Shown here piece by piece: positions 1 to 8,666 of a stretch of 64,000 bases of DNA. The stretch covers positions 124,001-188,000 of the forward strand of contig NZ_MCGQ01000029.1 in the NCBI RefSeq assembly GCF_002242805.1, given 5' to 3'. Each line of letters begins with the position of its first letter. Position 1 is the first letter of the stretch. The notes below the pieces were generated by a model, which was given only the letters and a program-made list of their open reading frames with translations, did not search any database and was not told the origin of the DNA. This DNA is from Streptomyces diastatochromogenes. Lineage in GTDB: Bacteria > Actinomycetota > Actinomycetes > Streptomycetales > Streptomycetaceae. Both the position numbers and the translations under genes were made by a program.

Positions 1-2506
1 CGCCCTCGGCGGCTTGCTCGTAGAGGTGCTCCGCCTCGTCCAGATCGCCGAACTCCCACTGCCGCTGCGCCAGCCACGCCATGGCGTGCATGTCTCCCTC
101 CTCGGCCGCCGCCCGCAGGATCGCCTCTCCCGCTCCGGCGCCATCCGTCGCCTCGGCGTGGTCCGCGAGCACGGCCAGGCCCTGCTGCCGGCCCATGTAC
201 TCCCAGAACGACAGGTTCACCATCCGTGCCGGGCTCAGGCCGCCCAGAGCCGCGGCATTCCGGGCCATGCGTTCCCCCTCCGCCGGGTCGACGCTCCTCA
301 CGAGCTGAGCCATCATCCCCAGGACGAAGAAGTCGCCCAGCTCGGCCCCCTGATACGCCGCCGCGACGGCACCGGGCACGTCGTCTTCGTTCACCAGCCG
401 CATACGGGCCAGTTCGAACGCGGCAGCGTGGTCCCCGGCGGCGATGGCCCTGCGGAAGTACCGCTCCGCCGCGCCCAGTTCTCCGGCGAGCATGCGACGG
501 CGGCCCAGGAAGGTCAGCGCCGCGGCCCAGCCGAGTTCGGCCGCGGCCCTGGCCAGCCGCTCCACTTCGCCGTCGCTGCCGGCGAGTTCCTTGCCTTCCG
601 CGACGAACAGCAGGGCCTCCGGATGGCCGGTCCCGATGATCTCCGGAACAAGCCGTCGCGCCGCCTCGTCATCGCCGTCCTCCTCATACCAGCTGACGAG
701 ATCGAGCAGTGCGGTGGCGTCACCCGCGTCATGCCCCTTCCACATCAGCTCGACGGCCTCCTCCCTGCATCCGCGGGTCTCCCGCAGGCTCGCCATCTCG
801 GCCCACGCGCGGGCGTGCCCACGCTCGGCCGCCCGCCGGAAGAGGGTGTCGGCGACGGCGTACCGTCCTCTGCGGCGGGCGGAGTTCGCCAGCTCGTACA
901 GGTCGGCGGCGTCGGCCGCGAACCGCTCGGCCGCCTCCCAGAAGGGCGCGCCGGGACAGACGTAGGACCTCGCGAGGCGACCGTACTGGTCGAGGTAGTC
1001 GGCCAGCCTCCGCTGCCCCGGCCGCGCGCCCATCCCGCCGGCCGCGGCCACCTCGCCCAAGGGCGCCACGACCCCCTTGATCCGATGCCGCCCGTGGTCC
1101 AGCGCCCCGGCGAACCAGTCGGCTCCGGCTCCGGCCCGCTGTGTCTCGTTGAGATACGCCGGGGCGGCCGCCTCCAGGAGGCCGTCCGGGAGTGCGGGGC
1201 CGTGGCCCAGGCGCCGCGCGTCCATCGCCGCCGTGAGAACCGCCTTGCCATAGCAGGCCGGTGAGGCGTCGGCGGCCTCGTAGTACTCGACGAGCTGCGG
1301 TCCGGCCGCCAGCGTCTGGGTGAGGGTGCCGTCCCGGCTCGCGAGGCTCGCCACGGCCAGGGAGGGATCGCGCGTACCGCTGATGTCCCGCAGGGCATCG
1401 GGTGAGAAGGCCGCCGGAACCCGGCAGCCGATCGCCTGCGTGAGCAGGGCCCGCGCCTGCGGGTGCGGGTCCTTGCCGGGGGCGTCGGGCTGGGCGGTCA
1501 GCGCACGGTGGTGCTCACGCCACATGGTCATCAGCACGACGATCGGCTGGGGCCGCTCCAGAAGTCGGCGCAGCTGCGCGGCGACCTCCTCGCCCCGCTC
1601 CCGGGCGAGGAAGTTCTGCCCTTCGTCCAGCCACAGCACGGTCCCTGGACGTGCCAGGCCGGCGTCGAGCAGGCCGAGCAGGCTGCCGGAGTCCTTCGGG
1701 AAGACCAGGTCCCAGTCCGGCAGGCAGCCGCGTACCGCCTCGTACGCGGTCCGTGTCTTGCCGGTGCAGGACTCGCCCAGGATGAGCACGAGGGCCGGAT
1801 CCGGCCCGAGCGCCGCCTGCCGCAGCCGGTGTCGCAGGTGTCGGTCGTGGTCGCGCGGAACGTAGGTGGGCAGGACGAAGTCGGTCACAGAGGTGGGCAG
1901 TACGAAGTCCGCCGCCGCGCCGGTCGTGCCGCCGGGGGCACCCACGATGCCGGGGACGGCGGGGTGCACTCCGAGGCTGCCGGGATGCCAGTCGGCGACG
2001 GGCCGGGGCAGGTCCGGCAGCGCGGCGCGGCGGGATTCCGCGTCGTACCGTTCCACGGCTCGGGCGGCCTGCGCACTCTGCACCGCCAGCCCCGTGGCGT
2101 GGTTCCGTGCGCCCGCCAGCTCTGTATAGCGCTCACGCCACCAGGCCGGTTGCAGCAGTTCCTGGTCGACGCCAGGAATCGCTTCCTCCAGCCGGCTCGC
2201 CTGTTCGCGCAACTTCCGGACCACGCCGAGCAGATGCTCGACATCGTTCGGCATCCGGTCGCCGTCCAGCCATGCGCTGACCGTCGACTTGGACCTCACC
2301 CCGGCGGCTCGTGCCAGCACGGACAGGCTCGGGCTCCCGCCCAGCCGGACCCGGTGCAACTCCCCGAGCCGGCGCAGCCCTGCCCGGAAGGACTCCTCCG
2401 CGCTCCCCTCGCGCGTTCCGTTCGCCACCCGCTCCCCCAGCGTTCGACCGTCCAGCGGACGGCACTGGACGCCCCTGAAGTCTATGGCGCTGAACAGGCA
2501 CTTCAC
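1..2506 (-). CDS. HTH / P-loop NTPase / TPR-type repeat protein (3' end outside window)
   Basis: This open frame has no stop and runs off the left edge, so the C-terminus is missing. It reads as an N-terminal helix-turn-helix around residues 55-75 (ARAAGVRSKSTVSAWLDGDR), then a P-loop near residue 243 (GESCTGKT), and a Walker-B-like VLWLDEGQNF near residue 290. The second half is alpha-helical with repeated Sel1/TPR-like units such as EEGDMHAMAWLAQRQWEFGD. This order (HTH, NTPase, helical repeats) resembles STAND-type signalling ATPases, but no NB-ARC landmark beyond the P-loop is clear. The GTG at 2506 follows a GGACGG ribosome site; an in-frame stop at 2564-2566 limits alternatives. It is divergent from the small membrane protein at 2622. 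The trigger and output are unknown. Confidence 0.75.
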   Translation of the reverse strand, partial: MKCLFSAIDFRGVQCRPLDGRTLGERVANGTREGSAEESFRAGLRRLGELHRVRLGGSPSLSVLARAAGVRSKSTVSAWLDGDRMPNDVEHLLGVVRKLREQASRLEEAIPGVDQELLQPAWWRERYTELAGARNHATGLAVQSAQAARAVERYDAESRRAALPDLPRPVADWHPGSLGVHPAVPGIVGAPGGTTGAAADFVLPTSVTDFVLPTYVPRDHDRHLRHRLRQAALGPDPALVLILGESCTGKTRTAYEAVRGCLPDWDLVFPKDSGSLLGLLDAGLARPGTVLWLDEGQNFLARERGEEVAAQLRRLLERPQPIVVLMTMWREHHRALTAQPDAPGKDPHPQARALLTQAIGCRVPAAFSPDALRDISGTRDPSLAVASLASRDGTLTQTLAAGPQLVEYYEAADASPACYGKAVLTAAMDARRLGHGPALPDGLLEAAAPAYLNETQRAGAGADWFAGALDHGRHRIKGVVAPLGEVAAAGGMGARPGQRRLADYLDQYGRLARSYVCPGAPFWEAAERFAADAADLYELANSARRRGRYAVADTLFRRAAERGHARAWAEMASLRETRGCREEAVELMWKGHDAGDATALLDLVSWYEEDGDDEAARRLVPEIIGTGHPEALLFVAEGKELAGSDGEVERLARAAAELGWAAALTFLGRRRMLAGELGAAERYFRRAIAAGDHAAAFELARMRLVNEDDVPGAVAAAYQGAELGDFFVLGMMAQLVRSVDPAEGERMARNAAALGGLSPARMVNLSFWEYMGRQQGLAVLADHAEATDGAGAGEAILRAAAEEGDMHAMAWLAQRQWEFGDLDEAEHLYEQAAEG

Positions 2507-2621
2507 GGGCCCGCCGTCCAAGGTGCGCAGACGGTCGCGGAACGCCCCGCTGGACGGACACCTTCATGCCTGCCGCCGCACGCGGCTTCCGTACCCGCCC
2601 ACCCTCGATCCGGGAGTGCCC

Positions 2622-2831
2622 ATGGCCGTCGTCGTCTGGTCCGCCGAGTTCCTCACCCCGTTCGGCACGCTGTTCCTCGTCATGTTCCTGCTGCTGTTCG
2701 CCGGTGTGATCGTCCCGGCCGTCTGGTCCCACCACCGGCACCGGCGCAACGCCGCCCACCGCGTCCTCGTCCTCCTGCTGCACTCCGCGCGGGACGTACT
2801 GGCCGCGCTGCGCAGGGCACTGACCCGTTGA
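2622..2831 (+). CDS. Small single-pass membrane protein
   Basis: A 69-residue protein with one strong hydrophobic stretch (residues about 11-35, LTPFGTLFLVMFLLLFAGVI) followed by a basic, histidine-rich tail (HHRHRRN) and a C-terminal amphipathic helix rich in Leu and Arg. The ATG at 2622 is preceded by GGGAG at a normal distance. Small proteins of this design, with an outward hydrophobic helix and a cytoplasmic basic tail, are common in Streptomyces and mostly uncharacterised. It is divergent from the HTH/NTPase gene, with no obvious functional link to the LacI regulator downstream. Function unknown. Confidence 0.6.
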   Translation: MAVVVWSAEFLTPFGTLFLVMFLLLFAGVIVPAVWSHHRHRRNAAHRVLVLLLHSARDVLAALRRALTR

Positions 2832-2922
2832 ACTCCCGGCAGACGAGAGTCGGTTGGGCGGGGCGCGGCCCGGTACGGCACGGGCCGCCGCTCCGGCCCC
2901 TCCCCACTGCTAGCCTCCGAAC

Positions 2923-2936
2923 GGGAACCGGTTGCC
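2923..2936. promoter_or_regulatory. LacI-type operator upstream of the LacI gene
   Basis: The 14-mer GGGAACCGGTTGCC is an inverted repeat around the core AACCGGTT, 61 bases before the regulator's start codon. The same core recurs in the promoter region at 13353-13571. A site here is consistent with autoregulation by the LacI protein at 2998. This is inferred from symmetry and recurrence. Confidence 0.6.
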
Positions 2937-2997
2937 GTCATGTTGCCGCAGTTCCCGTGGGGGCGGGCCACCCTGCCCGGGGAGGGACGAGGCGGGC

Positions 2998-4053
2998 ATG
3001 ACGAGGAAGAGCGAGGACGCCGGGCGCAGCACCATCCGGGACGTGGCGGCGCGGGCCGGGGTGTCCGCGTCGACGGTGTCGCGGGTGCTGGGCGGCGTGT
3101 ATCCGGTGAGCGCGGCCACGCGGACGCGGGTGCTGCGGGCGGTCCGCGAGATGGACTACGTGGCCGACGCGCGCGCCAAGGCGATCGCCGGGGCGGGGAC
3201 GCCGACGCTGGCGTTCGTGCTGGAGGACATCACGGGGCCGTCGTTCGCGCACATGGCGCAGGGTGTGGAGCGTGAGGCGGCCCGGCTCGGCCACCTGTGC
3301 CTGGTGTGCAGCACGGACGGGGACGTGCGGCACGAGCTGGAGTTCATCGAGATGATGCGCGCCCAGCGGGCGGCCGCGGTGATCCTCGTCGGGGGCACCG
3401 CGGACACCCCCGAGTACCGCGAGCGCACGCGCCGTATCGCCGACTCGCTGGCCTCGGCGGGCTCCCGGCTCGTGCTGTGCGGGCGGCCGCCGCTCGGCCC
3501 GGGGGCGCCGGTGACGGTGATCGAGTACGACAACGAGGGCGGCGCCTACGCCCTGGTGGCCCATGTGCTGACCCAGGGCCACCGGCGCGTGCTGTTCCTG
3601 GGCGGCAGACCGGACCACACCACGGCCCAGGGCCGCGAGCGCGGCTACCTCGCCGCCCACCGCGCGCGGGGCCTGGACCCGGACCCGGAACTGCTCCTCC
3701 ACGGCGACTTCACCCGCGACTCCGGCCACCGCCTCATGCGTCAGGCGCTGGAGCGCGGGCTGGAGTTCACGGCCGTGGTGGCCGCCACCGACATGGTCGC
3801 CGCGGGCGCGCTGACCGCGCTGCACGAGGCCGGCCTGGACGTGCCGGGGGACGTGTCGCTGGCCGGGTACGACGACATACCGTTCGCCCGCGACCTGCAC
3901 CCGGCGCTGACGACGGTGCATGTGCCGTACGAGGAGCTGGGCCGGCTGGCGGTGCGCACCGCGCTGGGCCACACCGCCGACACGGCCGACGAGCATCTGC
4001 TGCTGGGCACGCATGTGGTGGTGCGGGGGTCGGTGGCGGCGGTGGGTGACTGA
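2998..4053 (+). CDS. LacI-family transcriptional regulator
   Basis: A 351-residue protein of usual LacI length. Residues 12-35 form the LacI headpiece (TIRDVAARAGVSASTVSRVL), followed by a periplasmic-binding-protein-like effector domain with the family motifs AVVAATDMVAAGALTAL and VSLAGYDDIPFARDLHPALT. The longer frame opens at 2932, but ATG 2998 lies just after GGAGGGACGAGG and starts the canonical headpiece, so it is preferred. It probably binds DNA as a dimer and responds to a sugar or sugar acid. An AACCGGTT palindrome sits upstream of it, and three matching palindromes plus a half-site lie in the divergent promoter of the polysaccharide locus 10 kb away, which makes it the best candidate regulator of that locus. 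Confidence 0.9.
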   Translation: MTRKSEDAGRSTIRDVAARAGVSASTVSRVLGGVYPVSAATRTRVLRAVREMDYVADARAKAIAGAGTPTLAFVLEDITGPSFAHMAQGVEREAARLGHLCLVCSTDGDVRHELEFIEMMRAQRAAAVILVGGTADTPEYRERTRRIADSLASAGSRLVLCGRPPLGPGAPVTVIEYDNEGGAYALVAHVLTQGHRRVLFLGGRPDHTTAQGRERGYLAAHRARGLDPDPELLLHGDFTRDSGHRLMRQALERGLEFTAVVAATDMVAAGALTALHEAGLDVPGDVSLAGYDDIPFARDLHPALTTVHVPYEELGRLAVRTALGHTADTADEHLLLGTHVVVRGSVAAVGD

Positions 4054-4095
4054 AGACTGTCTACGATCTTCGGTCGACCGGCGACCGGCGACCGT

Positions 4096-5664
4096 TCAGC
4101 GGCGCCGCGCCCCCACCGAGCGGCGCAGGCGTCGTACCGCTGAGGCGAGTTCGGCTCCAGGGGCCCGGGCGTCGGAGGCGGGGGTCGGATCCGGGACCGT
4201 GGGGGCCGTCGACCAGAGGTCGAGTTCCGGATCCCGTGGACCGTATGCGGTATGCGGGACACCCTCGTCGAAGATCCGTACCGGATGGGAGGCGTCCCAG
4301 GCCTGCCAGCCCGGATCCCCGGTCGCGGCGAACCGTACCCAGGCCGCGTGCATCGTGGTGCACAGCTCCGGCGGGGCTCCCTCGCCTGCCAGCCTGGCGG
4401 ACTCCGGGACGTCGCCGGTGTCGAAGACGAACCCCAGCTCCAGGGCGTGGCAGGCGGCGAGGCCGGGGAGGCGGGACGGCCAGGCGAACTCGTAGAGGTA
4501 CGAGGTGCCGGGGCGGGCGTCGGCCAGCCGGTGCAGCGGGATGCGCAGCAGGTGGTCGGTGACCATCTGGCCGACGATCTCGGCGATGCCGGCGTCGGGG
4601 TGCAGGGTGCGGTAACCGCGCGGGACCTCGTGGCCGACGTGACAGCGGGCCATGGCGCCGGCCAGGGCGACCGGGCCGAGCCGGTCGACGCGCTCCAGGA
4701 GTCCGCCGGGCACCAGCCACAGCCGGTACTCGTCCCGGGTCCAGCCCAGGAGCAGGTCCACGCCCTGGGCGGCCTCACCGTCGATGAGGGCCTGGAGCGG
4801 GTCGCGGGGTACGAGGTCACCGTCGACGACGATGCCGAAGGAGGGGCCGCCCAGGACGGGGCTGCTGAGCCGTCCCACCTCGGCCTGGGTGCGCAGCAGC
4901 AGGTCGCGGTCGACGGTGGCGAAGGCCTCGGCGGTGGCGGGGATCCTCAGCCGGGTGGCCATGCGGCGCACCATGCGCCTTACCTTGTCGCGTTCCGAGA
5001 CTTCCGGCGGCCCGCTCTGCAGGACCGCCCGGCGTATCAGGCCCTGGGTCTGGGGTGCGGCGATCAGGGCGCCGGCGCTGATGGCTCCGGCCGACTGTCC
5101 GCAGAGGGTCACGTTGCCGGGGTCGCCGCCGAAGGCCGCGATGTTCTGGTGCACCCAGCGCAGGGCGGCGAGCTGGTCGCGCAGGCCGGGGTTGGGCGGT
5201 GCGTCCGGGAACAGTCCGTAGCCCTCCACTCCCAGCCGGTAGTTGACCGAGACGCAGACGACTCCGTCACGGGCGAACGTGCGTCCGTCGTACACGGGTA
5301 CGGCCGAGGATCCCCTGGTCAGGGCTCCGCCGTGCAGCCACACCAGGACCGGGAGCCGGGCGCTCGGGCCCGGCTCGGGGGTCCACACGTTGAGGTTGAG
5401 GCAGTCGTCGCCGGGGATGACCGGGTCCGACAGGTACTGGGCGAACGCCTCGGAGTACGGAGGTTTCGGCGCGGTGGGCCCGAAGGCTCCGGCGTCGCGG
5501 ATCCCGTCCCAGGGCTCGGGCGGCTCGGGCGGCCGGAACCGCCGGGGGCCGAAGGGCGGGGCAGCGTAGGGGATGCCCCGGAACACCGCGATGCCCTGCT
5601 CGTACCGACCGCGTACGGCCCCGTGGGGCGTCGTGACCACGGGGCCCGTCTGGTCTGCCGTCAT
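4096..5664 (-). CDS. Type B carboxylesterase
   Basis: A 522-residue alpha/beta-hydrolase of the carboxylesterase/para-nitrobenzyl esterase family, of normal length for it. Visible landmarks are the opening FRGIPYAAPP, the EDCLNLNVW-like block GDDCLNLNVWTP near residue 86, the oxyanion-hole HGG at 111-113, the nucleophile Ser191 in GQSAG, a catalytic acid candidate in GWTRDEYRLW, and the catalytic-His block CHALELGFVF. No signal peptide is visible, so it is probably cytoplasmic. It likely hydrolyses carboxylic esters; the natural substrate cannot be told. It converges with the LacI gene and diverges from the P450 gene, with about 220 bases between them. Confidence 0.9.
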   Translation of the reverse strand: MTADQTGPVVTTPHGAVRGRYEQGIAVFRGIPYAAPPFGPRRFRPPEPPEPWDGIRDAGAFGPTAPKPPYSEAFAQYLSDPVIPGDDCLNLNVWTPEPGPSARLPVLVWLHGGALTRGSSAVPVYDGRTFARDGVVCVSVNYRLGVEGYGLFPDAPPNPGLRDQLAALRWVHQNIAAFGGDPGNVTLCGQSAGAISAGALIAAPQTQGLIRRAVLQSGPPEVSERDKVRRMVRRMATRLRIPATAEAFATVDRDLLLRTQAEVGRLSSPVLGGPSFGIVVDGDLVPRDPLQALIDGEAAQGVDLLLGWTRDEYRLWLVPGGLLERVDRLGPVALAGAMARCHVGHEVPRGYRTLHPDAGIAEIVGQMVTDHLLRIPLHRLADARPGTSYLYEFAWPSRLPGLAACHALELGFVFDTGDVPESARLAGEGAPPELCTTMHAAWVRFAATGDPGWQAWDASHPVRIFDEGVPHTAYGPRDPELDLWSTAPTVPDPTPASDARAPGAELASAVRRLRRSVGARRR

Positions 5665-5934
5665 CGCCCACCAGCCCTTCGCCGTGCGCGTGCACCGCTC
5701 ACATCAGAGCACCACATCGCCCGGATGTATTCCGGTGCACAGACCCCACGCTGGGCCGTTCGGGCGTACGAAGGCCCTGACGGTCGCCGTAGCGACGCCG
5801 TCAGGCCAACGTGTCCGGCCTGCCGTGCTCCCCCGCGTGCGCCCGTGCGCGTGGCGGAGTGGCTTTCGGGGTGGTGGGAGCGGGTGATGGTCTTCTCCCG
5901 GCCGCGTCCGACACGGGAGAGGGGCCCTTTGACG

Positions 5935-7320
5935 ATGACTGCCGAGCCTGCCACCCCTGACGCCGAACCCCCGGACCGCACCGCGACCCTGGCCGCCGCC
6001 CCGGGGGCTCTTCCGCTGCTGGGGCATGCCTGGCAACTGCGTTTCCGTCCCCTGCGGTTCCTCGACTCGCTGTGCGGACAGGCCGATCTGGTCGCCCTGC
6101 GGCTGGGTCCGGTCCCGGGATACCTGGTCAACCACCCCAGGCTGGTCCACGAGCTGCTCGTCGTACGGCACCAGGAGTTCACCAAGAGCGGCAGCCCGCT
6201 GTGGGAGACCGTGCGCGTCCTCGTGGGCAACGGCCTGGGGACGAGCGAGGGCGAGACGCACCTGCGGCAGCGCCGCACGCTCCAGCCCCTGTTCCATCCG
6301 CACCGCATGGAGCACTACGCCCGGATCATGACCGCCGTCGCCGAGGAACGCAGCGCCGCATGGCGGGGCGGCCAACCCCTGCGCGTCGACCGGGAGATGT
6401 ACCGGATCGCCGCCACCGCGCTGACCCGCTGCCTGTACTCGGTACGCCTGCCCGACGACGCGGTGCACGAGATCACCACGCACCTGCCCGTCGCCTTCGC
6501 CGGCGTCGGCAAGCGCGCCGCGCTCCCCGTCGGCTGGCTCCACGCACTGCCCACGCGCGAGAACCGCGCCTACACCACCGCCGTACGCCGCTTACATGCC
6601 CTCGTGACGCAGCTCGTCGACGGCCGTCGGCAGGACCCCACCCCCAGCCCCGACCTGCTGACCGCGCTGCTCGCCGCCCGCGACGAGCACACCGGTCAGC
6701 CCCTGTCCGAGCAGCAGATCCACGACGAGGTCATGACGCTCCTGCTCGCGGGCACCGACACCACCGCCGCCCTGCTCTCCTGGACCCTGCACCTGCTCGG
6801 CGCGCACCCCGACGTCAACCGGCGCCTGAACACCGAACTCCGGCGCGAACTCGGCGACAAGCCCCCCACTCTGGAGGACCTGCCCCGTCTCGGCCTGCTG
6901 CGCCGTGTCGTCGCCGAGACCCTGCGCCTGTACCCACCGGCCTGGCTCACCCCCCGCCGTGCCGCGACCGGCGCTCGACTCGGCGGACACCGCATCCCGG
7001 AAGGCGCCTACGTCTTCTACAGCCCGTACGCCCTCCACCACGCGCCCGGTCACCATCCCCGCCCCGACCGGTTCGACCCGGACCGCCCCGAGGGGGAGCT
7101 GTCCTACACCGGTACCGGCCACGCCTTCCTGCCCTACGGCGCGGGCCCCCACAAGTGCATCGGCAACGCGTTCAGCCTCGCCCAGGTCCACCTGGCCCTC
7201 GCCACCATCCTGCCCCGGTGGCGCCTGCGCCCGGAGCCGTCGTACACCGTCCGCCCGCGTGCCTTCACCACCCTCTCTCCGGGCCCGCTGCCGATGCGCG
7301 CCGAACAGCGCGCGCGGTGA
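5935..7320 (+). CDS. Cytochrome P450
   Basis: A soluble bacterial P450 of 461 residues. Family landmarks are all present: I-helix oxygen-activation AGTDTT near residue 272, ExxR as ETLR at about 328, and the heme loop FLPYGAGPHKCIG with ligand Cys408. The N-terminal LPLLGHAWQLRFRPLRFLDSL resembles terpene-oxidising Streptomyces P450s of the CYP170/CYP183 type, but this is a weak impression. No terpene synthase, ferredoxin or reductase is adjacent, so redox partners must come from elsewhere. ATG 5935 follows GGGAGAGGGG at a long spacing; ATG 5887, 16 codons upstream with GGGAG, is an alternative. Codon 220 (6592-6594) is TTA, suggesting dependence on the bldA tRNA and production late in development. 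Confidence 0.9.
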   Translation: MTAEPATPDAEPPDRTATLAAAPGALPLLGHAWQLRFRPLRFLDSLCGQADLVALRLGPVPGYLVNHPRLVHELLVVRHQEFTKSGSPLWETVRVLVGNGLGTSEGETHLRQRRTLQPLFHPHRMEHYARIMTAVAEERSAAWRGGQPLRVDREMYRIAATALTRCLYSVRLPDDAVHEITTHLPVAFAGVGKRAALPVGWLHALPTRENRAYTTAVRRLHALVTQLVDGRRQDPTPSPDLLTALLAARDEHTGQPLSEQQIHDEVMTLLLAGTDTTAALLSWTLHLLGAHPDVNRRLNTELRRELGDKPPTLEDLPRLGLLRRVVAETLRLYPPAWLTPRRAATGARLGGHRIPEGAYVFYSPYALHHAPGHHPRPDRFDPDRPEGELSYTGTGHAFLPYGAGPHKCIGNAFSLAQVHLALATILPRWRLRPEPSYTVRPRAFTTLSPGPLPMRAEQRAR

Positions 7321-7322
7321 GA

Positions 7323-7373
7323 GCCCGTCGTCCGGCCCCCGCACGGGGCGGGAGCGCGGACCACGGGACGGGC
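7323..7373. terminator. Possible bidirectional terminator between convergent genes
   Basis: GCCCGTC at 7323 pairs with GACGGGC at 7367-7373 and encloses smaller complementary arms (GTCCG with CGGAC, and CCCCG with CGGGG). It lies between the ends of the P450 and the alginate-lyase-like gene. The structure is branched and interrupted, so this is a tentative call. Confidence 0.35.
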
Positions 7374-7393
7374 GTCCTGGGATGGAGGACCCC

Positions 7394-8638
7394 CTACTTG
7401 GCGTACATGAGGGTGCCGAAGCCGAGCTGGTCAAAGCCGCCCGAAGTGGAGCCGTAGTCGCCGCCTCCGCCCTCGGGGGCCACCGAGAAGCACATCTGGG
7501 CGATGTACTGGTCGTCGAGGTAGAGGCGCCGGTTGTAGTGGTAGTGGAGCATCGCCCACACCGGGCGGACCTGGCCGCGGGAGGCCGTGGAGATGGCGGT
7601 CTGGGACTGCTGGGCGCAGTTCTGGCCGCTGCCCCAGGTGTAGGTGGTGTACGGGACGTCCTGGCCGAGGTTGTACTTGGCCACGTACTGGGCGGCCTTC
7701 ATGAAGCGGCGGTTGTCGTAGGAGTACAGATCGTCGCCCTGGTTCCAGGCCATCTCGCAGAGGGCGCCCATCTGGCCCATGCCCATGATGCTGTGGGCCT
7801 GGTCGCGGCCGGACTCCTGCCACTGGCCGAGGGCGTATCCGGCGGAGTCGGTGTACAGGTAGGGCACGGCGTGCCCGATAAAACCATTGCCGGCACCGGA
7901 CTTGAAGTAGGTGACGGCCTGGTCGTACTTGGCGGCGTTGTCGGTGAGGATGCCGATGGCCATGATCGAGGCCATGTTGCACAGGTCCCAGTTGGCCCAG
8001 TAGTTGGTGATGCAGGCGTCGTTGTGGCCGGTCAGGAACTGGTTGTTGAGCGGGTAGAAGACGCTGACCATCATGTTCTGGAAGGCGGCGAGGTCGAAGC
8101 CGGCGTGGCCGCGGACGAGTTCGGCGGCGTTGGCGAGCTGCCAGCCGTAGATCCCGGCGGCGAGGAAGCGGTCGGCGTTGCCGGTGACGGTGGTGAGGGT
8201 GGACGCCCAGGCGTTGAGGATCCGTACGGCGCAGTCGCCGTGCGCGGAGGTGCCGGCCACGTTCCAGCGCAGGGCGTTCTGGTAGGCGGCGGCGATGTCG
8301 TTGTAGAGGATGCCGTAGTTCTCGCCGGTGCCGCCGCGGACGATCGTGGCCTGGGGGTTGGGCGTCCAGGTGGACTGGGCGTGGGAGTTGGCGGTGAGTT
8401 TGTTCCAGCCGGACAGCCAGGGGTCGGTGCCGGCGGCGACCCTGACCTTGGCCCGGTTGATGTCGCCCCAGTTGTGCAGCATGCCGGGGTGGGTGAAGCT
8501 CGCCGGTGCCGCGTCCGCCGTGGGGGCGGCGGACGCGGAGCCGACGGCGAGGGCTGCGGCGAGTCCGCCGGTGGTCTTCAGCAGACTGCGGCGGCTCAAC
8601 TCGTCGGTGTGGGGGTGGTGTTGCTCGCGGCGGCTCAT
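7394..8638 (-). CDS. Secreted alginate-lyase-like protein (single domain)
   Basis: A 414-residue exported protein. The N-terminus carries a twin-arginine signal (SRRSLLKTTGGLAAALAVG) with a likely cut after an ASAAPTADA-like segment. The mature part reads as an alpha/alpha-toroid alginate-lyase-superfamily domain, beginning THPGMLHNWGDINRAK, with the conserved-looking NYWANWDLCNMASIMAIGI, QESGRDQAHSIMGMGQMG and EMAWNQGDDLYSYDNRR. It should cleave an acidic (uronic-acid) polysaccharide by beta-elimination outside the cell. AAGGAG precedes the ATG. It is paralogous to the N-terminal half of the next gene upstream, which shares these motifs, and is probably co-transcribed with it 28 bases downstream. 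The exact polymer (alginate, glucuronan or pectic) is not determinable. Confidence 0.75.
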   Translation of the reverse strand: MSRREQHHPHTDELSRRSLLKTTGGLAAALAVGSASAAPTADAAPASFTHPGMLHNWGDINRAKVRVAAGTDPWLSGWNKLTANSHAQSTWTPNPQATIVRGGTGENYGILYNDIAAAYQNALRWNVAGTSAHGDCAVRILNAWASTLTTVTGNADRFLAAGIYGWQLANAAELVRGHAGFDLAAFQNMMVSVFYPLNNQFLTGHNDACITNYWANWDLCNMASIMAIGILTDNAAKYDQAVTYFKSGAGNGFIGHAVPYLYTDSAGYALGQWQESGRDQAHSIMGMGQMGALCEMAWNQGDDLYSYDNRRFMKAAQYVAKYNLGQDVPYTTYTWGSGQNCAQQSQTAISTASRGQVRPVWAMLHYHYNRRLYLDDQYIAQMCFSVAPEGGGGDYGSTSGGFDQLGFGTLMYAK

Positions 8639-8666
8639 CGCGATGGTTCTCCTTCGTGGGGGAAGG

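Noticed and set aside
14..1264. Long open frame on the plus strand opposite the HTH/NTPase gene
   Set aside because: It mirrors the third-position GC of the minus-strand gene and has no recognisable protein features.
4252..7320. A 1022-residue reading frame covering the esterase region and the P450
   Set aside because: Only the last 461 residues are P450; the earlier part is antisense to the esterase and low-complexity.
5935..7320. A terpene or polyketide biosynthetic cluster around the P450
   Set aside because: No synthase, prenyltransferase, ferredoxin or tailoring genes are adjacent; the P450 is isolated in this window.
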